Below, in pieces: positions 1-12,600 of a stretch of 64,000 nt of DNA (its first letter is position 1; each line of letters begins with the position of its first letter). This stretch comes from Morella rubra (taxonomy: Eukaryota; Streptophyta; Magnoliopsida; Fagales; Myricaceae): positions 22,447,300-22,511,299 of the forward strand of contig CM025853.1 in the NCBI GenBank assembly GCA_003952965.2, given 5' to 3'. Position numbers and translations under genes: made by a program. The notes beneath the pieces are model-generated. The model worked only from the letters and a program-made list of their open reading frames with translations, searched no databases and was not told the origin of the DNA.

Positions 1-73
1 GACAAATATTGTTTCTCCCTTTGTATTTTTTTTTTTTTTTTTTTTCTAAGCAAAAGATTCATTGAATCCAAAC

Positions 74-345
74 AAACATAAGATAGTCTACATCATGGTG
101 GGTGATGAGGATTATCACAGTTCAAAATGCTCTAAATTCTCTTTGTATTTCTTGTTAGGTTAGCGAAATAAACATAAGATAGTCCACGTCACGTTGGATG
201 ACTAGAGTTATTCAAAATATTCTAAATTCTCTTTGTATTTCTTGTTAGGTAAGCGAAACAAACATAAGATAGTCCACGTCACGTTGGATGACTAGAGTTA
301 TTCAAAATGTTCTAAATTCCCTTTGTATTTTGGGTTAGCGAGCAT
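74..345. repeat. Tandem repeat, three copies of about 93 bp
   Basis: Three head-to-tail units each contain AAACATAAGATAGTC, beginning near 74, 170 and 260, followed by a block ending in TCTAAATTCYCTTTGTATTT. Units 2 and 3 are almost identical. Unit 1 is more diverged and about 6 bp longer. I see no coding potential. Confidence 0.85.
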
Positions 346-2580
346 TAGAAGAAATCTTATAGCTTTGTATAATTTGCATACGCCTTTTTCCACACCCACG
401 TGTTTCCACTTCCACCACAAAATTCCTTTGCAAGTGTTCTCCAACCAAGCACTGGGATTTTCATATATATGATTTTATTTATTGCCTTTTTAGGTAGGCT
501 TGTGAATATGTACGGCAAATCAATTAGAGTAAAATCACCTTAACAGACGACAAATAACTTCAGGAGAGATTAGCGTAGAGGCTTTAGCTTACAACTCATC
601 ACCATCCCACTTAAGTCGTTAATTTCTGATTTTGAGAAAAATTGATCCTAAGACCTTGCGTCTTCCCAAACCTGTTAAATTCACCTTACCAGACGACAAA
701 TATTTTTTTTTTTTTTTTTTTTGCAATGAGCACATTCGAAAAAAACTGTCATTTTTTCGCAACGGTCATCGTTTTGTCTTAAAGAAGCAAAATTGTTTGG
801 ATAGTAAACAAACAGTCGCAAACTTTTAGAATTTTTACGTGCAAACAGTCCGAACGGTAACATATAACATTCAGCCATTAAACAAATAGTCACGATTTTT
901 TTAATGTCCCCGCGCATATAATCCAAACGGTTATATATTCCGTTCGGACGATATGCGAAGAGACACTCATTACGCTCTTCCTATTCAAACTATATTAGAT
1001 AGTTAAATTGACAAATAAAGAGATGCTATGTTAGTCCATACTATTCAAATAAGAAGTAGAAAATTTGAAAATGGAGCGGAAGTTTCATTTATCATAAAAT
1101 CACTTGAAAACATACAAGAACTCTCTCAATCCTCCTCCAACTTTTCGTTCCATTTTCAAAGCAAACCACGCTGTCACCGAAATTCTCATAATCCAGTTAG
1201 CTTTAACCGTTTAAAGATTTTCCAGTACTCCTAGCTTCATCCAATAGTGGAAGAAAAGAGTAAAAGAATTACAGCAATATGCTGATGATTACAAACTTCC
1301 ATTAGAATTAGATAAATGCAACGGTCAATAGAATGAATAGTGCTACACTCTGAAGTACGTAGGTGGGGTGGCATATATTATATATATATATAGTTCATCA
1401 TATCCTCCATTTTTTCGTTTTCCAAAATCTTGGTTTTCATGATTATTTTCTAGCTTTTTATTGTTTCTTTCTGCACAAACACAATTTTAAGCTTCAGCCT
1501 GCTGCTTAGAATAATCCTCCCAAGATGAAGAATCATGGGAGCTGTGAACCTCCAAAACGTATATATCTAGAAATTCCGCGGCCCCATATGTTGACGTGAA
1601 GAGTTTTCAAGTGGGAAATCCAAAAAGATAGACAATGATGAGCCTAAGTGGGGACAATTGAACAACCACAGACTTCGTTCTTGGTGGTCTATCTCTGCTT
1701 ATCTTCTACCCTATGGATTTCTTTTCTTTGTAATGTTGCAGCGGCCATTATTAGAGTTGGTTGTGTAGGCCCCCATTAATATCTCACTAGCTCAAACCAA
1801 AACAGAGAGTTCGTGCATGCCCAGTGCCCATCATTCTTAACTGTGGAGGCCGGGTGCGCCAACTTCCAAAGAGGACGACTTGCAGAATTTCCACATCATT
1901 TTCCCCACTATCTTTCATAGCTTTAGCCCGATACTCATTCATTACTCGTCACTTCCAACGTCCCCTGCATGTTGCCTCTTCGAATATTGGACAAATAATG
2001 CTTAATTCATCATATCACCTAATTAATTAGATTATTCCATGAAAAAGTTCATTTAGTGTATAAACAAAAATCAACTCCTCAATTTTTATTTTTTTTATTT
2101 TTTGTCTTTCTTACTGGTAGTTTAGATTGAAATTTACCAATTTCCGAAATTGGATTTTAGGAAACAAGATTTTAACAACTGAAAAGAACCTGATATTTTT
2201 ACCCAGAAAAAAAGAAAAGAAAAGAAACAGCATCTGATATTTCCGATATGTTTGGAAAGTATATGTCAAGGGGCACCAAGGCAATTTTGTTGGGCTGAAG
2301 CCTATGGTACAAGTTTCCCGTTGATTAGCTCAGCAAACATGTACCTACGAACTCCAGTCTCCAGTTCATACGTTTGGGAAACCTGTACTGCCTGCAGATC
2401 TAGTCTTCTCGACTCTCATAAGCCAAGAGTGCATCTCTTACATTTTACGAAAACTCGTAACTTTGTCCAATCTACGCTACCATATCGAAAGGAGCTTCGA
2501 ACACACTACAAACTAGCGAGTCGATCGCTGCATCAGTGGTGAAATATAAATTATGACAGGCCCATTTCTGCAATCATAAC
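346..2580. other. Gene-free stretch, no recognised element
   Basis: AT-rich sequence with homopolymer runs (poly-T near 702-722 and 2085-2102) and a short TA microsatellite near 1377-1391. Open frames here are under 100 codons, lack recognisable domains and have no good splice context. I see nothing supportable as a gene. Confidence 0.6.
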
Positions 2581-2839
2581 AAATTTGCAATGTAAGTTCA
2601 GTCAAGGGAAGAGTATAGCTCAAAAAAAAAAAAAATTTAGGGAAGATTATATTTTATACTCCCTAAAAATTATGCCTTTTACAATTTTTACCCAAAATTA
2701 TCAAACTGGAAACTACGCTTTTTTTTTTTTTTTCTTGAAAAATGCTAATATTAAAAGGCTAAACCAAGCCAACGTCATCATCGATCACAACATAAAATAA
2801 AGGACGGAATGCGAATACACGCTAGAAAACCAGAAAACT

Positions 2840-3090
2840 TAAAACGGGCTGCCCAAAAGGCAAGTAGGTGCGCCTGTTGGTTGAATCTGTGGGGCAGTAC
2901 CCAGTGAATCGCCCAAGCAGATTGGGCCTTGAGAATAGGAATTCCGCAAGTCCTCCCACAGAAATAGAGAATCAGTTTCGAACATAACATGAGACCAACG
3001 CTGCTGAAGAGCAATTTCCATCGCCCTAACAATAGTCATAGCTGCGCCTTCTAGAGGGTCCATAGCACGAATACGCTTCATATATGCAAT
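2840..3090 (-). mobile_element. LINE (L1-type) RNase H domain fragment
   Basis: The minus strand encodes a short piece resembling the plant non-LTR retrotransposon RNase H (RVT_3) domain. It has an RAMDPLEGAAMTIV segment followed by QRWSHVMFETDSL, the pattern around the second catalytic acidic residue of this domain. The frame becomes unlike the family and stops soon after. Family knowledge: this domain lies at the C terminus of ORF2 in plant L1 elements. This is a dead fragment from a different subfamily than the copies at 4.0 and 18.8 kb. Confidence 0.7.
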
Positions 3091-4020
3091 ACAGAGAGCT
3101 GAAAGAGTTTCAACAAGAGACAGTTATGTACGATCTAAATTAGATCTCATTCATCCAAACTACATATAGATATACGTTACAATTTGACCATTAAGATTGT
3201 ATAACGTGTACAATTTTTTAAATATTAATTTTAGTGGTGAGATTTTAAAATAAGGTGTAAAGGGTGAGTCTATTGATAATTTAAGATGCCAAAGTGTGAA
3301 TCTAGTACTTTGCAGTGCAAATTATGAAAAGTGCAAAATATATTTTCTCATCCAGAAAAATCCGAAACCGAAAGAAACAGTCATGGGTCAATAAACTGAA
3401 GTCAGAAACTTGAATATTCTATTAAGAATTGCTTATAGAATCCGACAGTACCCCAGATAAGAGGAGGGCCAAAAAATGAAGTACAAATTTGAAGAACAAC
3501 AGAGCCCTTAGCTGATCAATTACTCAGATGAGAACATGATAAATAAGCCCGAAGTCAGAAAATGAGAAAAAGAACAATTCGAAAGAAAAAGATTTGGGGC
3601 AGAAGGAGAAATGATGAAGCCCGTTTAGCAAAGAACCGATAAGAATCACAAGGAGTACGACCAAATACAACCGAATGGAGCCAAGGGCGGTGCCTTTGAA
3701 ACAGCCATATGTGAGGAGATAGATTCACAAGAACATTATCCAGGGTTTTAAAAAAGAAATAGAATTAGATGAACTAGCAGCATTGAGGAAAAAGATTTCT
3801 GAAGTGTAACTGAGCGAACATTATATATACGTATCTCTCCTTGTTCTAAGATTTGAAAGGACACCTCCCTCACAACTCACAACCTTTCCTAGCTTCACTG
3901 GTTTTTTTTTTTTTTTTTTTTGCTTTCTAGGCAACTACTGATAATTTTATCAATCAGCAGCAAAAGGGTAGATCATGGAGGTTCATAATCTTCTCAAAGA
4001 GTAGTTTTCTCGGAAGTTCA
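3091..4020. other. Gene-free stretch
   Basis: No open frame with recognisable domains. There is a poly-T run near 3901-3921. I see nothing else in this stretch. Confidence 0.55.
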
Positions 4021-4021
4021 T

Positions 4022-5612
4022 TAGGAGGGATCAAACCGTTTAACTTTTTCTCTGCAGGCTGCAGCCCACTTTGCTAGCTCATGGGCCTTTCTGTTGGCCC
4101 TGGGAGACTTCTGTGAATTTTCCAAGCCTGGTGGTCGAGTGAAAACCTTGATTTCCTGCGTCCAAAATTCAATCCTGGAGTCAACGGGAAATAGCTCCGC
4201 TGACCACCAGAACATCTCCTTCAAGCTTGTACCCTCTCTCACTTTCTTTGAGAGGCTTTTTCAACGGCCATTCTAGCTGCTCTAGCTTCTCCGACTAAAG
4301 GGTCCACAATAGGTGTTAATGTTGAGCACAGAATGGGAACCACAAAACACACATAAAGCTAATATTTAACGTGATTTGGCAACTACCTACGTCCATAGAA
4401 GAAAATATTTTGATTTCACTCGCAGAACCAAAACTTTATAAACTCTCAACTATTACATCGCACCTTTCCTTCTTACATTCTCTCTTAACTCACGAGGGTG
4501 CTTTTCACAGAGGCACACCAAACTCTCTCAATAGAGTTCGTATTTATAAAGCAAACATCACCGTGTTAAATGGAGGAGAAATTTCTTCAAGATTTGCTGC
4601 TTGCAAATCTTCTTTTGGATGCAATTACTCCTGTAAAAGGTGGCTGAAATTATTAAGATTTGCAGTTCGCAAATCCTGACTCGCAAATCTTGACTCTTCA
4701 CGCCAACAGTTAATTCAGTTTTGGCCCACATGATCTTTTCATAATTGCAGCATACGATCGCCATCACAGCAAAAGAGCTTCGTTGAGTTAATCTTTTGGA
4801 GGCGGCTACCAGAGGCTATGTTGAGCTAGAGTCTCTTCCCCAAACACAAAAGTGCTCATTGTAGGCTTTTCTGATCTGGGCTAAGATCTTATTGAGATCT
4901 GGTTGAACGTTACGATGCACTTTCTGGTTTCTTGCAAACCATTGAGAGTCCATTGCCTACTTCACTGTTGGTTACCAAGAAGTGATCAATTGAAATCCTA
5001 CCATACAAAGAAGTAGCACGCTTGCGTGGTTCAGCTACAAGACACATGCAAGAAAATGAATTTCAATGGAGAATCCACAAAACCTGACGAAAACGAGCCC
5101 AGTTAAGACTTTCCATCTGGCATTTAAGGGTAAGAGAATCTGAGTCAAGTGTCTTGACTTCATTATCAAAAGCTGAATCTGGAAAGTTCAATAGTCACTT
5201 AAGAAGTTAGGAATGAAAAAACAAAAACCCAAACATTCTATAAGGAAAAATAAGAAAAAAAGAGAACCATTGGAAGATGGTGAGAAGAAACTGTTAACAT
5301 CGAATTTTTCTCTCTTCACATTTTACTTAGTAGAGTTGACCAATATTTCCGTCAGGAACCACAGATTTATCTTTCTACTCCCCAGCACCCATCTAAAAAT
5401 AGGGAGTAGGATAGATTTTATTGAAAAAAACTACTATCGAATCATATGCTAAACAAAGGGGTATAAATATGAGGAACTCCCCCATAATAGAATACATGGT
5501 CTTACCTGACAGGCACAAAAAGCACATACGAGTTTCGAGAGATGATCTTCTACTCCTGCTCGAGTACCAAGCCAAGAAACAAATATGGCCACAATATTTG
5601 GTGCGTATATAG
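4022..5612 (-). mobile_element. LINE copy A: ORF2 C-terminal region, degenerate
   Basis: Reading the minus strand, the last 300 bp (about 4330 to 4022) encode an RNase H-like domain: VDPLVGEARAARMAVEKA, then LEGDVLVV, then the terminal motif ANRKAHELAKWAAA. These are typical of plant L1-type ORF2 C termini. Frames switch and stops occur, so it is inactive. The block from 4709 to 5612 aligns in inverted orientation with 17.79-18.78 kb for hundreds of bases, including the segment around 5213-5410. A solo LTR (4320-4708) interrupts it. Copy B lacks that insertion and shows the empty site. Confidence 0.8.
4320..4708 (+). mobile_element. Solo LTR nested in LINE copy A
   Basis: The 389-bp insert begins TGTTGAGCACAG and ends CACGCCAACA, the TG...CA termini and short TGTTG/CAACA inverted repeat expected of an LTR. 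It is flanked by the 5-bp direct repeat GTTAA (4315-4319 and 4709-4713). LINE copy B near 18780-18800 has the uninterrupted sequence with one copy of the target, which proves the insertion. A TATA-like TATTTATAAA lies near 4551. There is no internal coding region, primer-binding site or second LTR, so a solo LTR or TRIM remnant fits best. Confidence 0.85.
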
Positions 5613-5715
5613 GTGGTTTGGTTTTGAAGTGGATTAAAAAATGCCAGGAGGACGAGTTTCTTTCCCAATGCACTGTTTGGTCAAGCCAAATATGAGACCA
5701 ACTCTCCCCCATTTT
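5594..5715. repeat. Dispersed repeat R1, copy 1
   Basis: About 120 bp beginning near ATTTGGTGCGTATATAGG that matches 26320-26465 in inverted orientation (GGTGCGTATATAGGTGGTTT, GACGAGTTTCTTTCCCAA, CCAAATATGAGACCA). It lies at the edge of LINE copy A, exactly where homology to copy B ends. It is therefore either more LINE sequence absent from B or a separate element at the boundary. Confidence 0.7.
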
Positions 5716-5739
5716 GTAGATAAGTTAAATAAATTCGTC

Positions 5740-6240
5740 TGGTAACCATGCAACTTGAACCAAGCCGCGGCTGATGGAGGGGGCCAACCAGGGCCTGGTC
5801 GGGTTGGCCAATGTAAAATGTTCGGTTTCTTTTTTTATTAAACTAATATGTTCCTTTTAGACCAAGTTGACCTCACCTAAAGTCCAGTCCTAAGCCCATT
5901 CATCTATGTCCTTTGTTATGATACTGTGAATTTTGTCAATTTAATATTATGATTATGTGAATTTTGATTGACATTTCTACTAAATTTTGTGTTTGTGATA
6001 CTATATATTTAGACTGTGAAATTATTAATGTGCATTATATTGAATTATATAATTGTGATTAGGTTTTAAAATTTAATTGAAATTGTAATTAGGATCTTAG
6101 ATTGTGATTTATGAAATTATATTGATGAATTTTATGTTGTTTTATTTAGATAATGAATAAATTTTTAATAAAAAAATCAACGAAATCGTCTAATATATTT
6201 TTAATAATTTTTAGTCTTTAATAATTTTTTTTTTTTAATT
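5740..6240 (-). mobile_element. hAT-type element fragment (same family as 54.9 kb)
   Basis: Read on the minus strand, the AT-rich section near 6180-5990 aligns with 55505-55690 (for example ATTATCTAAATAAAACAA followed by AAAATTCATCA). The GC-rich end near 5765-5805 (GGGGCCAACC, GGTTGGCC) resembles the end of the 54884-55802 element. The terminal inverted repeat is degenerate and no target duplication is visible. It is a decayed relative of the better preserved hAT element. Confidence 0.6.
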
Positions 6241-6624
6241 CTTCTTTAGGAGTTAGCCGCATTTCAGATACAGACTTCACCACCGGTTAGAGCGGTACTT
6301 AAGAGTGGTGTCTCCCAAACAGAAGGCTGGCGCCCTTGGGGGCTTTTGAAACCACCTTAAAGAGGGAAGAGCTGGACAATTTTTTTTGCAACGCATGGGA
6401 TGGAATTTACGGAGTTGACCTCGAACTCCGTTCTTTCCTAGCCGAGCCGGTGTTCACAGTACAGCCTCCCCGCTTGGCGGGAAGAGTTCTTTCGATTTTT
6501 TTATTAATTATTTGTCTAAACCTAGAAGTAGAAGCGACGGGAATTATGGGGGCGAAGTTAGGAGCAAAGCCGTTAAGCAGCCGACTCAGAAATCGTTGGT
6601 AGGCAAAATTTCGTCTAGCCCAAA
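6241..6624 (+). promoter_or_regulatory. Upstream and 5' UTR region of FAN1
   Basis: This stretch lies directly before the FAN1 start codon. An in-frame TAG three codons upstream of the ATG at 6625 fixes the start. A segment of about 30 bp near 6292-6327 (TACTTAAGAGTGGTG, CTCCCAAACAGAAGG) recurs in inverted orientation near 25150-25182, so part of the region is repeat-derived. I see no clear TATA box. Confidence 0.4.
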
Positions 6625-9600
6625 ATGCTCAACGGAAGAGAGAGCTTGATTCGCTTGGTAGGCAAAAGGCGTCGCTTCCTTCCCAATCGGGAATCTCTCT
6701 TCTCCGAAGCCATCGGCTCCTGCGATGATGGTAAAATCGCCTCGATTGCTAATTCGGAGGCTGATAAATTGGAGGAATCCAAAGAGGCGAGAGAGTTTGG
6801 GGACGAGAATTTTCCCTCAGAAGAATTGGTAACTTGCCCGGTTTGTGGGAACAAAGTACATGGGGAACACAATGCCATCAATTCTCATCTCGGTAATGCA
6901 TTTCCTTTTGCCCTGTATTCTTTCAGCCTTTTAGTTTCCTTGCTTTCCCGGTAAATGTTGGAAATACTTTCCAGTTTATGCATCACTGAAGAAGATATCA
7001 GAGGAGGAGCTCGATTGGTTTTAGGCTTACTTTTAGGAGATCGTAAGACTTCCTGCTTCGGCAATCTTAAAACAGTTTGGCGTATGAATGGAGCGACCGA
7101 GTTTGCTATCTCAATAGGATATGGTGGTTGAAGAGGAAGTTGTGGTGAATTTAATTTTGTCACATTATACTCAACAACTATTGATTTCAGACACCAAAAA
7201 AATTATGGTGAAAAAAATTTTCATTTCACGTTCCATAAAATTTACTTTCCGTTTAAATTAACGAAAAATCTTGAACGGATAGTATAAAGTGTTTGAATCA
7301 ATAGTTAGTGAGTCTAGTATAAAGTGTTTGAATCAATAGTTAGTGAGTCTAGCGTGACAAATATAGTTAGGGTGCTAATTGTCAAGGCTTCTATAGTTGG
7401 AGAGTGCAAAGTGTATTCATCCCTTAGTAAATTGAAAAATGTTACCTTATAGGGATGATATCAAGAGCACAGCCTTCCCCTGCCGTCACCTATAGCCGCA
7501 CTTTTAAACTTCATAGGCTGTTTTAGAGTAGGAGACTGTTTTTGGGGAATTGTCTACTTTGGCTATTTTGTTGTAATTTGGGTACATTGGATAGACCCCT
7601 TCCAAATCCTGTCACCACTCTATCTCATAGGTGAAGTAGCTGGATAGCACATCCAGTTTCATCCTATCAATGCTTACCTGTAGGTGGCAAAATGTTATGG
7701 AACTCTATGTAGTATTCTTCGAGTCAGAACTGTCTAACAACCAGTATCAAGAGTGCCCTTAATGCTTCACGCCCTTTATGAGCTCTCCTAATATTAAGAT
7801 GCACTTTCAGAGAGGTGATGTGTAAGATCACTTATGAATGGTATGGAATAGCTGAAGGTGAACATCTTAAAGGGATGAAGCATCAGATGGCAACATTGAG
7901 GCAACCTTTTTTGCATTTTTTTATTTGCTTGGATTACTGGATCTCGTTTGTATAGTCTTCTTTCACCTTTTGTTCATGCGTTCTTGACATTTTTTTTTTA
8001 ATCTTCTGTTTGTATTAGAAGCTCATTTATTGTGTCTTTCTGAGGTATTCTGTAGTGTTTCCCTCCGCATATTTTTTTCTATTAATATGAATTTGTTTTT
8101 CACAAAAATATAAACAGAAAAAGAATGGACACAGTTTTTGAACGGCCTTACTGATGCTTAATATTATGGTTTTGATTAACGACTTCCAGATGCATGTCTA
8201 TCTCGAGGAACCAAGAGAAAATTGACCCAGCGGACCCTTCTTGAGTCAAACTTCTGGTCGCGATCTAAGTTTCAATCTAGTTCTTTTGGGTTAGAACGGC
8301 TAGAAAGCAATGCATTTGGTAGGGGTCTTGATGACAATCTTGTACAGAGTGCTGTTCATCAATTGCCTCACTTGGGCGCTACTGAAGAAAATAACATTAA
8401 TATATGTAAATCATCAACAAAGTCAGAGCCTGTTGTGCAAACTCACATAGATGGTCCATCTGAAAACCTGGTCAATGTTGACTGGCCCAACTACAATACT
8501 GACACCACCCTACACTTATCCCCAAAAAATGAGGTGGCTAAAAGCGAAGTGGATGTAACTGTGGATGACGTATCTGGGGTTAAACTAGAGACCTTTATTG
8601 TTGGCCGTAAGTTTAGCGATGAGGAGAACTTACACACTGGGGCAAGAATTTCTCTTCTGCGAGACCCTGATAATGGCAAGGATCCCAATGCTATCAAGGT
8701 TGGTCCTTTTCCTCTGTTATTGCCTTAGGTTTAATTTTTCAATGATCCATTATAAAGCTGTTGTTTGGTCCTTTTGAGTCAGGTTGTTTCTGAAGACACT
8801 GGATGTTGTAAAATGCTGGGCTTTCTACCTCGTGAATTAGCTCAATATTTGTCTCCTTTAATTGACAAATGCTGGCTAAGCTTTGAGGTAATTTATTTTT
8901 TAAATGTGATAGAATCATGTCACCTGACCTTCTATGCATTTTTCATTCTTTTTCAAGTCTTTGGGAGCATCTTCCTATATTATGTCATGAGTAAGGCTAC
9001 ACATGGAGTTCTCTCTTGAATAGAGTTGAAACAAATATCTAAGGATATGCTAAATCTAGAAGGGGTGATTAGGTCTCCCGCTTGCATTAAGTATGTTAAT
9101 TCAAAATTCAGATTGCATAGTCACCAAATATCTCAATCAGGTATTGATAAACAATCACTGATACACCAAGTCGAAGTTGAGTGGGAAAGTAGAAAGAATG
9201 ATAAATGAATAGTATGGGTGTCAAGTCCTACATTGGATTCTTAGTAGGTGGAAATGGGCCTCATAATGGCTCTCAGAAACGTCAAAAACAACCTTAATTA
9301 GTCATTTTAAAGTATAATGCGGTTCTTCAACTAGTCATATTTGATACGTAATGGTTTTGCATTTCCTTGTGGCATTCGAATTCTGTCTTGTGGAGAATTC
9401 AAATTCTTTCTTGTGGAGATACCTAATCAATTCCAGGTCTGCATATATTGCAAACAACATAGCAATTTCCACCATTGTCACAATCACAGTGAAACGCTAG
9501 TAATTATCATCTGTCAAGAATAAGAACAACATCCATAAACATTATGCAGGATTTTTGTTAGGATGGAGAACTAAATCACTATGATTTCCATGCTATGTTG

Positions 9601-12600
9601 TTCATACTTGCCTATCAAATCTGTGGTCCTTGCTTCTCTCTTCATTAATCCCACGCTCTGAATCCACATCATGCTTTGTCCACCCATGGTAGCTCCTTTA
9701 GCCTCTTCGAATCTCCCTATGGGAACTCCTACTGACATGTAAAAGACTTGCTTTAAAGAATGACGGCTGGTAGTCTACAATTTATTGAGACATTTAGCAA
9801 AATAGGCAGCAAAAAGTATCGAAATTGATTTGGCTCATTGGGATGATCTATACCAATCTAAACAGACGTGACTTAGCTCATGACATTTGTCAATTTGGGT
9901 CTTTGTTTGGACTTTGACACAATTAGATCTGGGATCTACTTTTTGACCCATGGTCCATCATGATACGGATGGCTCTTTTATCGGAGCTCTCCCCTTTTTC
10001 CTGTGATGACACCCAACGGTTGAGCTTACTTCAACCTGATTGAGCATGTTCATCTGAACTGATATTTACCCTTTCCAATGGCTTTATTGTGCATTCCATT
10101 TGAATGACTTTGGTTTAACTTGAACGCTGTGAAAAGTTTTAAGAACTATGAATAGCGCCCACAACAGTTTAGCCCTAGATTTTATGTAGTCCATACTAAC
10201 TATGGTCTTGTACTTAGTTTTGTAAGCCACTTATACCCAGGAATGATGGGTTTACTCAAAAAATGCCCAGGAATTCTGCAATTTCATTCCTTACGACTCA
10301 TTTAGGAGTTAGAATTAAACCTTATAAGTACTTATTGCGTTGTCCACAGAATATGCTAACATGTCACATTAGCTCACATGTGGACCTAACAGAAACTTTT
10401 GACGTTCCTTTAGCTGCTGTTTACATCGCACTAGAGGCCATAGTGTGTGTGATTACTTGAGAGAACTTGTGGTTTCATTGAGTGGGTGGCTCTCTTAGTT
10501 CCTTCATCTGAAGTGGAGGAATGATGTGGTGACAGGAAAAAAATGTGACTACTCAATGGTTTGTATTTTGTATAATATACAGATTAATGATTGCTTTAGG
10601 TGGCTGCTTCATCAGGGACCATTCCAATGGTGCATTTAAGATGATTATCTTGTTGACATATTGAGTTTGTTCATGAATCTTCAACACACCCTTGAAGAAG
10701 GTTTTGTTTCGTTGGTCTTTTTCTTCTGTTATTGTTTATTTTTCTCACAAATGAATTGCTTTCTTTTTGCTATTGACTTATATGCTTTTAACGTGCTTGT
10801 TTGTTTGTAAAGAGGCATAGATGTCTCAAATATCAAATCTCTTCCTTTTTCTAGTTTCCTTATCCCCCCCCCCCTTCCCTCCCTCCCTCTTTTCCTTTGG
10901 TGTGTGAATATGTGGTTTCATGGGTTGAACAAGTTATTTGTTTGTGGATTTTCTAAATAAACAGTCGAATCATTGGTGTCTTCATCTAGTCATTTTCTAT
11001 TTTGTTTGGGGTTATTTGCTCTGACCTCCCTGCGGCTTTTGAAAATTGTAGGAGCTTCCTTGACCTCTCTGTATTTCATTGTCCGTGCACATTTTCATGA
11101 TCTAGATATTTTTATTCTATTCTCTGGAGATTTGTCTCAGTAATATTTTGCAGTGCATTTATTTTAAATGCTGTTATGTTCGAAGATCAGAAGTTGGGGA
11201 ATAGTGAACTACTTGATTTTGGTTCTTATTATCATGGTGCACTTTGGGATCTTTCAGGGATGTGTGAGTGCTGTTCCAAAGCGTCCTTTTGATAATGTTC
11301 CCATTGAGATAGTTTGTTGCAAGAGCATACTGAATGGTGAAAAGGAATATGAAATTGAAGAGGCTTTCAAATGTCTGTGGAAAAATGCTAAGCGTGTAGT
11401 TGATTCCAACAAGAATTATCCATCGAGCATGACCAAATATCAGAAGAACTTTTGTGTATTGATAGACGAGGTTTTAAGAAGTAACCCTCACCTGTTCAAT
11501 GACGATGAAAAAAACTTTTTAGGTATCAAATCCATTTCTTTTTCTTTTTGAGTTGATTTTCCACAACAGGCTATGACTCACTTGTATCTGTTATCTGTTG
11601 ACAGAATCATTTACTTCACTCTCAAATGATAGTCAGAGGCTTTTCATTCGGCTTTATACACGAAAAGGTTTCTTACTTCCCTCAAAATTTTCTCTCATGT
11701 ATCATGACTAGTCTTCTTGACCTTCCTAGTACATATGTATTTTGTACCATAAACCGTCTTAAGATATTGCTTTCATATATACGGTTTATGCATTTTAAGA
11801 TGCTTGCAAAAGAATACTGTTAGTCAGTTTTTCATTGCAGTCAGCTAAAGTGGATTGTAATTTTAATTGGCCTACTTAACTCGCATATGATTTTATTCAT
11901 GTAGCAATTACTTGTCATCAAACATACATAATGGATGTCATAAAAACATGAAATAAAAAGTCAATGGCTAAGCTTGTGAGTCCTTGAACAATACATACCA
12001 TCTGTCAGATTTGTTAATATAATTCACCTTTTCAAAATAAAATACTAATTTGGAATGCTTACATTAGGGCCATGGTTCCGGATGTCCAATATTGCCTACT
12101 CAGAAGTATTGGATCCTCAAGAAGCAGTCAAGGCTCTCTCTGGTACTATGACTATAGTTATATTTCTTGTATCCTTTCGTGGGAAATTTCCAAGTTGAGG
12201 TTTTTATTGACATTGTTTGTCATCCTGCAGCTACAGGTTATGTGTCTTCACTTGAAGATGTAGATGAACTACATCGCAATGACATTAAGGAGATGATGAA
12301 TTTGCTCACTGTTTCTGAGCTACGTGATGTTTTATGCAAGCTCAAGAAGGTTCGCATTTGTGGAAAATAGAGACTTTAGTCCTTCTTGCCTCTCTGACTC
12401 AACTGATCTGGCATCCTCTCTTTTGGTGCAGTTTTCAGTTGAAAATTCCTATGGTATTGATGTGCTAAGAATGTATCGTGTGGTACATGTGTCTCATTAT
12501 GCATTGCATACTTAGAATTTCATTTTGAATAAAGCTATCACAGCTTGACGACTTTTGCTTTTTTCTGATGTACAATTTATTTCTCAAAACCCCATTTTAA

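Noticed and set aside
2252-2542. 96-codon plus-strand frame
   Set aside because: No domain, no intron context and no homologous pattern; consistent with chance.
6885-7163. Minus-strand frame opposite FAN1 intron 1
   Set aside because: No domain, antisense to an intron, and no splice support.
9216-9262. GTGTCAAGTCCTACATTGGA phrase in FAN1 intron 3, reminiscent of an LTR start
   Set aside because: I could not find a matching right end or target duplication.
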